The notes: generated by a model not told the origin, from the letters alone. A DNA stretch of 41,935 nt from a virus (IMGVR_UViG_3300042691_005803:1-41935), one strand, 5' to 3'; positions 10,601 through 19,026 are shown, counted from the first letter of the stretch. Numbers and translations: made by a program.

Positions 10601-13284
10601 AAACGCGCCAGCTCTCTTCTATCTTCTGGCTTGTTGATGTCCAGCACTGGCAGCCCGGACTCGAGGCGACGCTCATGCAGGAACGCAACGACTTCGGACA
10701 ATCCGCCAACGTATGGCGGCAGGAATGCCATGTCACCAGGCAAGCCGGTCATCCACTGCATTGCCGTGGTGTTGACCTCTTCCGGCGTAAGCTCCATCGC
10801 TGTGTTGATGGAATCAAACAGCGCAGGCCCGGTCTGCACACGGGCGGATTGCTTTAATGTGTTTTGATCAAGTTGCCGCTGTACTGGCTGGCCGTCAATT
10901 TCTGATAAGTATTGTTCTGCAATTGCAGGGTTAAGAACGATTTCGCCTTCACCCAAATTACCGATAATTGCATTACCTTCTTCAATCAGCCGAAGAAAAT
11001 CTTTGACTGGAATTTTGAAAGTTCCGACCACCGTGTCCGGTCGGCTAACGCCAAACGAATCAAGCCAATTAGCGCGGCCAGATGTAGGTAAACCGCGGCC
11101 GCCACCGCTATGCTCTGACGTATCAAACAACTCTTGCAAAGTTACTGCATTCCATCCTTTTCCAAGATGATCAACATTGTCTGCTCGACGCACCAACACT
11201 ACGTTGCCATCTGCGTCAATGTTTAATGTGTCTGATCCAGCCCACGTGCCATCTGCGGTGCCAAGATCGACAACACTATTTGGCAGCCTAGATGCAGTAA
11301 GCCGGCCGGCCTCCGTCAGCACTTGCTGCGCAGTCAAATTTTGTGGGTTGTTTATTTCTGTTTGATTTAATGTTTGCGCATTAAGCTGGCCTTCCTTGCC
11401 AACCGTAATCGGGTACATCTCGTATGCCTGCTCTGGCAGGATACCCATGCGCTCGGCCATGACCTCATACATGCGACTCATGAGCATGGCCTCGCGCTTG
11501 AGCTGCTGCGGCGTGTACATCGTTGTGGCGCCTGCGATCTGCTGCTCGAACTGCTGCTGCACCTTGGTGGCTGACTCTGCAAACACTTTGTCTGCAGCTT
11601 TCTTTTCCTCGACCTTCTGCACTGCTGCATCGAGCAGCGCCTTCTTCTGCTTCTCAAACTCAACGGCCTCGGATGCACTGATCGCATCGATGTTGGCGCG
11701 TACATGCGGCAACAGGGATTGACCGAACTTCGTGCCGGCCACATACGTCGCATAATCGGCAGTCGGGATCACGATGTCTTCGCCGACGCGCACTGCCTCG
11801 CTGATCTGGTCGACGACACCAGGCAGCACCTGGCGGAGCTGGTCCACGGTGACGTTTGAATCGATCATGCTCTGCGCAAACCGCTCGCCGTCGACGTACA
11901 CGTTCTCGACACCGTTGGCTGCAGCCTGCTGGCTGATCAGGTTGTGGAATGCATCAGGCGCGCGCTCGCGCAGCTTGGAGCTCTCTGCGGCACTGCCCAG
12001 GGCTTCGAAGAACTGCGTCTGGCGCTCGGCCTCTTTGGCCAGCTTGTAGTCGCTGCGGAAGTTAACCGCGGCACCAGGCGCGCCCAGCACGGCCATGGCC
12101 TTGACGGTCGACTCGAACACCTCGCCCAGGCGGCTGACAATCTCTGTGCGGCCTTCCTCGGTCAGGAACTTTGACTGGTAGGCTGGCTTGTCGTACAAGC
12201 TGGCAATGTCTGCGCCCACGATTGCAGTCATCTCCTGCAGCAGCTCGGTCGTTGTTTCGCCGGCGACTGCCTTGCCGTAGTTCTTGGCGAACTCGGTGAC
12301 CGCAGCGCGCATGGTCGGTTTGGCCAGGGACTCGGCGATCTGCTCGGTCGTCTCTTTGATCAGCGCCTTCTTAAACGGCGCAGCCACAAACTGCATACCG
12401 GTGACCTCGAGCAGGCTGTTGACCACGCCCACGCCGGCACCAACGTACCTGGCTGTGTCCAGGCTGACGCCCTCGTCGATCATCTCTTTGTACGCAGATC
12501 CGCCCTCGACGCCGTACATCTCCTCGGCCATCTTGGCTGTAAAGCCAGCGCCAAATGCAGTAAGTGCAGCGGCAGGCGCAGCGACAGGGGCGCCGGGGCC
12601 CATGGCCAGGCCGACACCGCCGGCAGTGATACCGGCTGCAGCACCAAACTCGGCGGCAGCAGGCACGCTCTGCGACATCTGGCCGATGACCTTCAGCGTT
12701 TCTTCGACAAACCCGCCGGTGCCTTTGAGGCCGCGGATCTCGGTGTCCATTTCTTTGAGGCGCTTGCGCACGTCAGGCATGACGACGCCGGCCTGCATTT
12801 CCCTGGCTGCCAGCTTGCCCTGCTCGTACTGCAGCACGCCTGCCCTAAATCCTTTGGCTGCGTCCTCGGGTATCTCTTTGAACCAGCGCATGACCTTGCC
12901 GGCCGTGCTCAAATTCCACCAGTCGTCGTGCGCAACCGCGGCGAAGTCAGGGTTGGTGAATTGCATCGCCAGGATCGGGTCGTCCTGGGCAGCTCGCTGT
13001 TTGTCCAGCATCCGCTGCTTGTACGTGACCAGCGCGTTGTCGTAATTTGCCTCGACTGCAGCCGGCGACAGGTTCAGCTCTTTGGCAATGCGCTGCGCTT
13101 CGGCTGCGCGCTCCGGGCTGCCTTTGACGGCGTTGCCCACCGAGATCGCAAACTTTTGATCACGCTGGTTGGCCATGTTGTCCAGGATCGCGCCGTACTT
13201 GTCGGTCGTGTCCATGGGCGTCGGGGCAGCGGTCATCTCACGCTGCTTGGCGTACTGATCAAGGATGTCGTCGTAGTTGGGCAT
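4612..13284 (-). CDS. Giant internal virion / polyvalent protein with HExxH motif
   Basis: 2890 aa, by far the largest gene. Place and size match the giant internal (ejected) proteins of BPP-1-like podoviruses. An Ala/Gly-rich hydrophobic stretch lies at ~210-257, long charged coiled regions at ~1700-2100, and LHHETMHAI at ~1605-1613 (HExxH 1607-1611), the zinc-binding motif of metallopeptidases. Hydrophobic stretches near ~2720 (LAMIYVLGFMLPMVLSDAIV) and ~2775 could enter membranes. No clear lysozyme or transglycosylase motif was seen. The start overlaps the stop of the 596-aa gene (TAATG). Residues ~630-810 and ~1250-1500 are coded by more AT-rich DNA, suggesting inserted domains. Likely enters the cell with the DNA; peptidase activity is only a motif-based guess. 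Confidence 0.8.
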   Translation of the reverse strand: MPNYDDILDQYAKQREMTAAPTPMDTTDKYGAILDNMANQRDQKFAISVGNAVKGSPERAAEAQRIAKELNLSPAAVEANYDNALVTYKQRMLDKQRAAQDDPILAMQFTNPDFAAVAHDDWWNLSTAGKVMRWFKEIPEDAAKGFRAGVLQYEQGKLAAREMQAGVVMPDVRKRLKEMDTEIRGLKGTGGFVEETLKVIGQMSQSVPAAAEFGAAAGITAGGVGLAMGPGAPVAAPAAALTAFGAGFTAKMAEEMYGVEGGSAYKEMIDEGVSLDTARYVGAGVGVVNSLLEVTGMQFVAAPFKKALIKETTEQIAESLAKPTMRAAVTEFAKNYGKAVAGETTTELLQEMTAIVGADIASLYDKPAYQSKFLTEEGRTEIVSRLGEVFESTVKAMAVLGAPGAAVNFRSDYKLAKEAERQTQFFEALGSAAESSKLRERAPDAFHNLISQQAAANGVENVYVDGERFAQSMIDSNVTVDQLRQVLPGVVDQISEAVRVGEDIVIPTADYATYVAGTKFGQSLLPHVRANIDAISASEAVEFEKQKKALLDAAVQKVEEKKAADKVFAESATKVQQQFEQQIAGATTMYTPQQLKREAMLMSRMYEVMAERMGILPEQAYEMYPITVGKEGQLNAQTLNQTEINNPQNLTAQQVLTEAGRLTASRLPNSVVDLGTADGTWAGSDTLNIDADGNVVLVRRADNVDHLGKGWNAVTLQELFDTSEHSGGGRGLPTSGRANWLDSFGVSRPDTVVGTFKIPVKDFLRLIEEGNAIIGNLGEGEIVLNPAIAEQYLSEIDGQPVQRQLDQNTLKQSARVQTGPALFDSINTAMELTPEEVNTTAMQWMTGLPGDMAFLPPYVGGLSEVVAFLHERRLESGLPVLDINKPEDRRELARLMAAEALAHIRNAGNSLQWYDETVARTVAMMAIKYPELNSDRNARNAFLLSTAIASQGLNVEDNLRFAEEQYEAWRATGAFPITGKGESSGAMAANFQKANDLIAEMGPDMFAQFLVTPFTVRELDQAGFAVGGENMDTTVLGSAIFGPKIGFGFYSNLNGNFEPVTMDMWFMRTIGRLTGTLPAFDPAKFEKQITRFRNAFKERGKKEAGLYASQFDRELIERARTDEGAAIELARLVKSAHERDYKNNREAFDAGTRKKTDLVAAAETMIISLDKPRDVPASGGERNNLRDVVAQMVDMVHAQYGQRVPPAALQALIWYPEQELYKAMGVKLRVTSQDYAGAARKLLLAEGLDEQQLDSAAQLGSGLVRSANVGANAGAVSGNAQRISQASPFQTNERTQFIIDRNRRIIEQQQAAAARVNFEVAPDPNNAELVNRWRELSQKDRLQVSLQVAQEVVPKVLKQLKFKGEILPQVGSYLEDTNPSFALRLDKGDPATLSKVLGFVLSQDSMMAIASDEFANSFESSALRINIGEKTSEEVAQIYDTLRAITIDGKQPIGGQSTSGGIMTILLDSDTDVEVLSTLVDSALNEQYDIAQHRVFAAFPEKEEYDYADPKSDPEGNEGVVRSRARDARAQATQLLEKQLDRIEAGQAPRDTESGTLRQSGTDLAEQSRLISEAAAGRLTQTDRGGFNPRDLSIVLTKDADYSTLHHETMHAIIEIYARIASSENAPATIAEDFQKLMDFVGVADVTAWNAMSLEEQRPYHEALASAHELWFFEGKAPSVELQPVFDRISAWMRKIYNYVATTINDLYKQNYGRDLPILNDEVRSVFARMYASEEQVSQAEQVRNMMPMFQTQEESGMDDATWQAYQELYQEAHDAAVTDLTKASLRNMRWLSNARSRILKELQKAADAQRKEVRAEVAAEVENEPVYLAMKFLKRGQVMAPDGTEIEAAAGHKLSIEAVKALYPESTETLTPAPDISKLGHGKYGMLAKEGLAPDLVADMFGFPSGDALVRSLIDAKPINEEIQARTDARMEAEYGDMTDEREIQLKVEEALHNEARARFVAAELRFLNKSTQPVRVMMQAARQAARDILAGKPIKEIRPRDYSLAEARAAKQTEKHMKKGEAVLAAKSKQNQLVQNQLAAEAIKARQEVEKGVESFKKFFKSDEKMAKNRNMDLVDAARSILAYYGLGQKGKAPTEYIEKLRTYNPDLYAELEPLIIDAVTGAKDYTQLTMTEFRLMKEAVETLWFQSKREKEVMIEGNAIALEQVTGELNARLAAIGIPLQVAGERAAPSKKDRAIRAFYEAKAATRRVEHWANATDGPKGVGPFTTYIWRPIRQALDAYRQMRNKYTKQYVDSIGKLELPVAKIEAPELGYTFGNGNGGIGKAELLGAILHTGNESNYRKLLLGRGWAVELEDGTLDDSNWRKFEARMIAEGKLTKADYDWAQSVWDLNEELKPMAQKAHHDLYGYYFKEVPATTVSNALGVWRGGYVPAKTDPFIVRDAQKQAKMEELESDFRNAMPSTGMGFTKARVEYNKPLSLDIRVMAKHIDDVIRFINVQPAVKDVLKILRNREFADNISRQDPSVIEDMLLPWLNRAARQITSESGKHKAVDAFWRGVRSRTGISIMFANITNALQQVTGYFPAMLKTDAKYLRGALGKYVFSPTATAEEVAEMSPFMADRLQNQMIEIQEMMNDLVLNPSKFDKVQKWASHHGYFLQQAFQNQVDVVTWVATFNKTLAELGAQTSDQAAVREAVQQADAAVRMTQSSLAAEDIAAFEVGTPFYRTFIQFSGYFNMLANLNADEYIKVFRDMGWRGNKGKLAMIYVLGFMLPMVLSDAIVRTMGGQWDDEDDDGYLDEVMEWFFGSQLRGAVALIPGFGTGVAAVINAFNDKPYDDRMATSPAVSALEGATVGVVKAGMNLVDESKQVTGKNVRDVLTLLSLVTGIPLTVLGRPIGYEMEVERGKITPTDTMDYIRGLVTGKASEASKQ

Positions 13285-15074
13285 TATCTTCTGTTGGCTT
13301 GTAACCAGATTTCTGCAATGGCTTGCTGTGTGACTGGCAAGTTGCGTTGTTTGAGGCCAGCGACGATTCGCTCGCGGTCAGTAGCAGGGATCTGCGCCAG
13401 GTAGACCTGCTTGCCCTTGACATCGACATAGGCCTGCTTGGCGTTCTCCGGCGTGATCTGATACGACGGGATCTCCGGGTCCCTGCCCCACTCATCGATG
13501 CGCACCTTATCGAGCAGCACCTGGCTGGTGATCTTCTTCACCTCGTCGGTGTTGGCCTTGCGCTTGCCGCCGAGCTGCGTAATCTCGTACTCGTTCACGT
13601 ACTTCTGTATCTGCTTTTCGAATAGCGCAAAGTCTTTTTGCTGCTTCTCGTTCGGGCTTCCCGTGTACGGCAAGATCTTGTTTTCCTGCGCTGCGCGCTT
13701 GACGATCTCGGTGTTGGTTTCAAAGACGGTGAGCTCCGGCTTGTTCTCTGCTTTGATCTCTTTGCCCTTGGCAGCGCCCAGCATGGCCAGGCCGCGCTCC
13801 AGGTCGCTGTTGTCCAGGGATCCGCGGTACTTTGCGATGAACTCGTCCGACGACATCTTGGCCAGCTCATCAGCAGGCATGGTCAGGATCTTGCCCCACA
13901 CATTCATGTTGGTCTTGAATTCGCCGCCGGTTTTCTCCAGCGACTTGAGCGAATTCCAGTGGCCAGTCTCACGGGCCCATTGCTGATACTTGGCCGGCAT
14001 CGACAGCACCGATGCGCCAGGGTGACGGATCATCCACTCCTGCGCCTCGCCCAGCATGTTGGCGTTCATCTTTGCTTCGGCCTGCTTGGCGATCTGGTTC
14101 TGGTGCTCGAGCCTGGTGACGGTTGCATCGCGCAGCTCTGCGCTGATCTCCCCATCTTGAAACATCTTGTTAACTTTTGAGAGCGCCTGATCGAATGGGA
14201 CCTTTGACATGTCCAATTGCAGACGCAAAGAATCTTCTTTGACGTTGACTGTCTCTTCGGCCTTCTTGACGAACGTCGTCAGGTTGTCCAGCTTGTCGCG
14301 CTCAATCTCACCCTTGTAGTTCTTCAGGTAGGCGGCCGCCATCTTCGGCCGCTCTTCTGCCACAAATTGATTGACAACTGTTTCGTGCAGCTTGGTGTTG
14401 ACGTTGCGCACCAGTGACTTGTACTGCTCGGAGCCGCGGTCGACTTCGCCATCGGCGTTGACAATCCCTGCCTGCTGCGCCAGGTCGTCGATCTCTGCCA
14501 GCATGGCTGTCTTGCGTTGCTGATACAGGCTGTTTGGCACGGACCACTTGTCCGCATCGGCAACAGCGTCATTCATCAGGTTGTCAACTCGGCTTTTTGT
14601 TTCGTTGAACTTCCATTCCTTGAGCTGCTTCAATTGATGCGCGCCCATCTCCGCCCGGGCAGCAAGCAGCCTGCGCTGCGCCACCTGGCCGAACATCTTG
14701 CGCTGCATCTCGTTTTCGAGGCCGTCTGCGGTGTCTTTGACGATTTTGGTCAACTCTTCATCAACGGCTGCGTACCCGTTGACCGCATCCTGGTTCTTGG
14801 TTAACAGGTACTTTGTCTGCTTTTCCCGGATCTTCTCCGCCACGAAATTGTCTGCCTGCTTGGTGACGGTGTCGTCGACGTCGTCTTGGATGCGCTCGGC
14901 AATCCGCATGAACGTCGAGCCAGCATTGACCATGGCTGCGCCGGCCTGCTCGATTTGCTTGCCGGTATAGTCCGGGCCCTGCTGGATTGCAGGCGCTGCC
15001 ACATCAGGCGCGGCGAACCGGCCCATGGGGTTTGCACTAAGGTCAACACTTGGATCAATAGGTACGGTCGGCAT
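13284..15074 (-). CDS. Internal virion protein (596 aa, mostly alpha-helical)
   Basis: A 596-aa, highly charged, mainly helical protein. The Pro/Ala-rich N-terminus (MPTVPIDPSVDLSANPMGR) is followed by long Lys/Glu/Gln-rich helices. No catalytic motif was recognised. It sits between a smaller internal-protein candidate and the 2890-aa protein, with TAATG coupling to the latter. This order matches the T7 gp14-gp15-gp16 block, so a gp15-like role in the ejected core is the best guess from context. The start ATG at 15074 follows a weak purine-rich site (GGAAAATAAACT). Confidence 0.7.
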   Translation of the reverse strand: MPTVPIDPSVDLSANPMGRFAAPDVAAPAIQQGPDYTGKQIEQAGAAMVNAGSTFMRIAERIQDDVDDTVTKQADNFVAEKIREKQTKYLLTKNQDAVNGYAAVDEELTKIVKDTADGLENEMQRKMFGQVAQRRLLAARAEMGAHQLKQLKEWKFNETKSRVDNLMNDAVADADKWSVPNSLYQQRKTAMLAEIDDLAQQAGIVNADGEVDRGSEQYKSLVRNVNTKLHETVVNQFVAEERPKMAAAYLKNYKGEIERDKLDNLTTFVKKAEETVNVKEDSLRLQLDMSKVPFDQALSKVNKMFQDGEISAELRDATVTRLEHQNQIAKQAEAKMNANMLGEAQEWMIRHPGASVLSMPAKYQQWARETGHWNSLKSLEKTGGEFKTNMNVWGKILTMPADELAKMSSDEFIAKYRGSLDNSDLERGLAMLGAAKGKEIKAENKPELTVFETNTEIVKRAAQENKILPYTGSPNEKQQKDFALFEKQIQKYVNEYEITQLGGKRKANTDEVKKITSQVLLDKVRIDEWGRDPEIPSYQITPENAKQAYVDVKGKQVYLAQIPATDRERIVAGLKQRNLPVTQQAIAEIWLQANRR

Positions 15075-15077
15075 AGT

Positions 15078-15779
15078 TTATTTTCCTGCTCTGTTGCGCA
15101 GCAATTCGGCCAGTTGATTGTCGCGGTACCAGGTATTGGCCACGGTGCCGGCATTGCCCAGCAGGCTGGTAAACGCACCGCCGAATGGGCTGATGCTGCT
15201 GGCCGAGCTCATCAAGTTGGACGCAGACATCTCGCCGGCGCCGGCCACGTTGGCAGCAGAGACGCCGGACATCAGGGCCTGGGTCTGGTAGTTGGTGCGC
15301 TGCATCCTGGCTGACTCGGCAGCTCGCACGCGGTTGGCGTTGATGGTCAGCATGTCCGTCTCTTTGGCCAGGTCGATCGATGCCTCGACCTCTGCCGCGG
15401 ATCCCACGCCGAGCTGTATGCCACGGGCTGCCATGCTGGCCCGGTTTGAGCTCTTTGCCCTGCCGTAGCGCCGGCTGATCTGGCCTGCCTCGCGCTCGCC
15501 TGCCAGCAGGATCTGCTGCGCGTCTGCCTCGGCCAGGCCTGCATTGATGGTGGCCAGGTCCTTCTGGAACTGCAGGGTCATCGACTGCGACTGCGACTGG
15601 TAGCGCAGGCTTGACGCTTGGGCTTTGAGCTGCTCCTGCTGGATCTTGGCGCCGTAGTACGAACCAATGGCCTGGGTGGCCATGCCGGCGATCTGCATCA
15701 GCGGCGCAGCTTCGCCGATGCTCTTCATCGTTTCTGTCGACGGCGTCAGGTATGTGTTGAGGTCTTTAATCCAGGACAT
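15078..15779 (-). CDS. Internal virion protein, T7 gp14-like (233 aa)
   Basis: 233 aa with an Ala/Gln/Ser-rich helical core (IQQEQLKAQASSLRYQSQSQ; LLAGEREAGQISRRYGRAK; AARGIQLGVGSAAEVEASI). This pattern is common in the small internal virion or ejection protein of podoviruses. Gly-rich hydrophobic segments lie near residues 25-45 and in the C-terminal third, compatible with membrane insertion. It is the first gene behind late promoter B, with SD TGGAG, and is followed 3 bp later by the 596-aa gene. Confidence 0.7.
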   Translation of the reverse strand: MSWIKDLNTYLTPSTETMKSIGEAAPLMQIAGMATQAIGSYYGAKIQQEQLKAQASSLRYQSQSQSMTLQFQKDLATINAGLAEADAQQILLAGEREAGQISRRYGRAKSSNRASMAARGIQLGVGSAAEVEASIDLAKETDMLTINANRVRAAESARMQRTNYQTQALMSGVSAANVAGAGEMSASNLMSSASSISPFGGAFTSLLGNAGTVANTWYRDNQLAELLRNRAGK

Positions 15780-15804
15780 GCGTCGCTCTCCAGATGCGTC
15801 GTTG

Positions 15805-15839
15805 AACTTTACTCATGGGCATAGTTTTTACGGGTACCT
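15805..15839 (-). promoter_or_regulatory. Putative late promoter B (internal virion protein module)
   Basis: AGGTACCCGTAA (15839-15828), 15 bp, then GTAAAGTT (15812-15805), the weakest match to the second box. The TAA of the 813-aa tail gene overlaps the first base of the 12-mer. A leader of about 25 nt with an SD leads to the start at 15779. Confidence 0.55.
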
Positions 15840-18280
15840 TACCCACCCACAGCGACCTCGAGGGTCAGGCTGACCACGGTCAGGGGCAACGGGTCAGACT
15901 GCCGCACGTAGACCTGGCCAGAATCCGCCCACTTCGGCGTAGTCATCACCAGGATCTCCTGGGTCTTTAGCGCAGGCGGCGTGCCGTATGGTTCGGTCGT
16001 TCGCTGCTTGGCCTCGACCAGGTTGTCGACGTCCGGGCCCACGAAGATACCCGAGCTCTGGTACACGCGCAGCCAGGCCTTGTTCACGTTCTTGTACCGG
16101 CCCTGGCCAAAGCCATCGATCTGCATGGCCACCGGCAGGGTCTGCAGGTCGGACTGATACGGCAAGCCAACGTGAATGATGGTCGCCGGCCGAGGCACGC
16201 TGACCACGCCGGAGGTGACAACCTTCTGCGGCTGCACGGCGCCATCGGCCAGGATTGACACGGTCTTGCCCTCCAGGTGCGACAGGCCGCCAATGTCCTT
16301 GATGGCCAGCGCCCAGGTGGTCGTTGCCGTGTTGCGTAGAGCTGCAGGCAGTATCTTGTCCACCCGTCCCTGCGCCTCGTTGCCGGCCAGCACCGACGTG
16401 ATGGTGATGCGGTACTCGGTGCCAGCCGAATCGGTCATCACAATAGCATCGCCCAGGTTTGCCGATGTCAATGACCAATACGTGGTCGATGACAGGAAGA
16501 TCGTCAGCACCTCGCCAGGGCCCCAGGTTGTGCCGCCCGAGATGGTGACCGTTGTCGGCGATGTGTTTGTTCCGTTGTAGGTCAGCCCGGAGTCGACGAA
16601 GAAGCAATCCTGGATCTTGTCGAAATGCCGTGATCCCATGCGCTCGACGTACCGCTTGGTCACGCCGTTAATCGTGCGCCTGACCACCACATACAGTACG
16701 TCGTCGTTGCCCTCGGCCACGGCAGCGCAGCTCTCGAAGATACCGTCGGTGTCGTGCCAGTGCCAGCTTGCGACCTGCTGCTCGGGGATGTAGGTCAGGC
16801 CCAGCAGGTTGCCGGAGCTCGAGACAAACCACAGCAGCGGGATCGGCGCCTTGCTGTACGCCATGTCGCTGATGGTGAAGTTGTCGAACAGGTGCGCGCT
16901 GCGCAGGCTGACGTCGCCGGTCACAAAGCCTGATGCCTGCCAGGAGTAGCCGAGCTCACGCACATGGCCGCCACGGGCTGCGCAGTAAACCAGGGTGTTG
17001 TTGATGATCTGCGGCTGCACGTTCGATGCGCCCACATAGGACTGCGGACGGACCGAGATCGAACTGGGCGTCAGTGCATCAGAGTTGACCGACGTCACGC
17101 GCCACTCGGCCGCAGCGGTCAGCAGGATCAACTGGGTCAGCGGCACGATGTGCCTGATCGTGTTGGCCTCTCGAGCTGCGACTCGGAACTCAATGCGGTC
17201 TGTGTCTTGGGTCGGCAGCGAATATGCCATGGTCGACTCGGTGCCGGACTTGGTCATCCAGATCTTCTGCGGATCCAAGGTCGTGCCGGCAAAGCAGCGG
17301 CGCTGCTCGAAGTAGGACACGGCACCCGGGTAGTTGCCTGCACCCACGAAGTCATTGTTGTAGATCGGCGGCGTGGTGCCCATGTCAGGCGCGATGTTGT
17401 CGTCGATGATCGACGTGCTCGCGCTCGATCCAATGTAACCATACACGCCACCCTGCAGCTTGTAGACGTTGTACCTGGACGCGGTTGCCACCGATGCCCA
17501 GGAGATCGTGACAATCCCGCCTGTCTCGAGCAGGTTGCCTGATGCGCTGGCCGATGACGACTGCGCCGATTCTGTGATGCCGTCAGCCGAGATGGTCGTG
17601 ACGACGTAGTAATAGGTGTACTTTGCCGTGGTGTGGCCTGATGCTGTAGCGGTGACGCCCGTCGGTGCGGCAATCGGCGAGTTAAAGTTGATTGTCGACA
17701 GCACCCAGTTGGTTGCGCCCTGGCGTCGCAGCTCACGCGGTTCGTAATTCGGATGCACCAGGGTGAGCACGTCGGCTGACTGCACGTAGTGAATGTCAAA
17801 CAGATCCGCCTCTGCATACGGGTTCGGGATCTCATACGCTGACGACGGCAGCGGGTACCAATAGGTTGCATTCGGCGGCTGCTGATTGGTGCTGGCTGCG
17901 ATCGCGTAATAGTTGACGCCTGACCTGCTGACCAGGGCGCCGATGCTGTACGCGGTTGCGCTGTTCCATGCCGCCGGGAATCCTGCCTGCAGCGTCGCGC
18001 CTTGTGTGTGAAACCTAAAGTACCCGGCACCTACCTCGATGACCATCGTCTGCGTGGTCGAATACGTGAACGGTATCAGCCTGGTGCGTTTGGTCGAATC
18101 CTTGACCTGGTTAACATACGCAAAGCCTGGTCGATTCTCTGACGGTCCCTGCGGCGTTGCGATCATGTTGCGCATCTTCGCCGCGCCGGTCTGGTACTTG
18201 ACGTCATCGATGCGGCCGAACATTTCGGGCGAGAGCTCGCCACCAGAGAACGACCGCTGCAGTGTACGGGTGTTCGGCAT
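15839..18280 (-). CDS. Tail tube nozzle protein, T7 gp12-like (tail tubular protein B)
   Basis: 813 aa. The N-terminus (RSFSGGELSPEMFGRIDDVKYQTGAAKMRN, then PQGPSENRPGFAYV) is the hallmark of the large podoviral tail nozzle family, and the rest is beta-rich. Residues ~200-290 resemble an inserted fibronectin type III-like domain (APTGVTATASGH, TTISADGITESAQSS). It comes directly after the gp11-like gene, as in T7, with SD GGGAGATAAGA ending in the upstream stop. It forms the distal tube through which DNA leaves. The family call is firm; the FN3 assignment is by eye. Confidence 0.88.
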   Translation of the reverse strand: MPNTRTLQRSFSGGELSPEMFGRIDDVKYQTGAAKMRNMIATPQGPSENRPGFAYVNQVKDSTKRTRLIPFTYSTTQTMVIEVGAGYFRFHTQGATLQAGFPAAWNSATAYSIGALVSRSGVNYYAIAASTNQQPPNATYWYPLPSSAYEIPNPYAEADLFDIHYVQSADVLTLVHPNYEPRELRRQGATNWVLSTINFNSPIAAPTGVTATASGHTTAKYTYYYVVTTISADGITESAQSSSASASGNLLETGGIVTISWASVATASRYNVYKLQGGVYGYIGSSASTSIIDDNIAPDMGTTPPIYNNDFVGAGNYPGAVSYFEQRRCFAGTTLDPQKIWMTKSGTESTMAYSLPTQDTDRIEFRVAAREANTIRHIVPLTQLILLTAAAEWRVTSVNSDALTPSSISVRPQSYVGASNVQPQIINNTLVYCAARGGHVRELGYSWQASGFVTGDVSLRSAHLFDNFTISDMAYSKAPIPLLWFVSSSGNLLGLTYIPEQQVASWHWHDTDGIFESCAAVAEGNDDVLYVVVRRTINGVTKRYVERMGSRHFDKIQDCFFVDSGLTYNGTNTSPTTVTISGGTTWGPGEVLTIFLSSTTYWSLTSANLGDAIVMTDSAGTEYRITITSVLAGNEAQGRVDKILPAALRNTATTTWALAIKDIGGLSHLEGKTVSILADGAVQPQKVVTSGVVSVPRPATIIHVGLPYQSDLQTLPVAMQIDGFGQGRYKNVNKAWLRVYQSSGIFVGPDVDNLVEAKQRTTEPYGTPPALKTQEILVMTTPKWADSGQVYVRQSDPLPLTVVSLTLEVAVGG

Positions 18281-18282
18281 TC

Positions 18283-18957
18283 TTATCTCCCGGTAACCCA
18301 GCTCACAATGTGCTCGGGCTTGATGTTGCGCTGGTTCGCATCAGACGCTTCGGCCTGCGCCAGGAACGATGCCATCACCGCGGCGCATCGTTTTGCTTCG
18401 GTTTGACCCATGTCGCCCTTGATCACCGGGCCTGCCAGCATTGATGCCAGGTGCCAGGACAATGTCAGGGTAAACAGGGGCGAAAATTTTGTCGGGTCGG
18501 TCACGCGCTGCGTGTAGCGCAGCACTGCGTCCTTCTGGTTCGTGTAGATGATCTGCGTGCCATCGGCCATCACTTCCATCGTGTACGGCTGCGGCACGTA
18601 GCGGCCTGCTGCGACCACGGGCGAGTAGTTAATCCAGGGTGCATCGGTCGGCGCCCAGCGTGTCGAGTAATCGTCCTGCGCGTCAGGCGGCAGCACCGAC
18701 ACCATGTTGATGATGTCTGACGGTACCTGGTATGCGTACTTCCACTCTGGCCAGGTGCTGGTTAATTCTGCAGGCACAACGCGGCGTGACGCAAAATTCC
18801 AGTTGTGCATCTCGAGCAATGTGTCTCGAGCGATCGGGTAAAAGCGCGAGCAGTGTTCTGCCTGCGCGGATCCTTCTGGCGGATTGATGCTGGCCACCGT
18901 GGCCGTGTCACCGAGATGCGCCAGGGCCAAGTTGCAGATGTCGACTTCTGATGCCAT
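18283..18957 (-). CDS. Tail tubular protein A, T7 gp11-like (portal-nozzle adaptor)
   Basis: About 224 aa. The N-terminus ASEVDICNLALAHLGD and the pattern ARDTLLEMHNWNFASRR are typical of gp11-like tail tubular/gatekeeper proteins, which sit between portal and nozzle. The start is a choice between GTG at 18960 and ATG at 18957. ATG fits better, because AGGAGG lies 7 bases upstream of it. The gene follows a terminator-like hairpin, so expression depends on read-through or an unseen promoter. Confidence 0.85.
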   Translation of the reverse strand: MASEVDICNLALAHLGDTATVASINPPEGSAQAEHCSRFYPIARDTLLEMHNWNFASRRVVPAELTSTWPEWKYAYQVPSDIINMVSVLPPDAQDDYSTRWAPTDAPWINYSPVVAAGRYVPQPYTMEVMADGTQIIYTNQKDAVLRYTQRVTDPTKFSPLFTLTLSWHLASMLAGPVIKGDMGQTEAKRCAAVMASFLAQAEASDANQRNIKPEHIVSWVTGR

Positions 18958-18974
18958 CACGGCCTCCTGATGTT

Positions 18975-19003
18975 AAAAAGGGGCCGCAGTTTCCCACGGC
19001 CCC
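18975..19003 (-). terminator. Rho-independent terminator after the capsid module
   Basis: On the minus strand GGGGCCG (19003-18997), a 10-nt loop, CGGCCCC (18986-18980) and then TTTTT (18979-18975). It lies between the 61-aa gene and the tail tubular gene. It probably causes partial termination, so that capsid proteins outnumber tail proteins, as known for the terminator behind T7 gene 10. Confidence 0.75.
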
Positions 19004-19026
19004 CATACGGTTGCTACAAGGTGATG

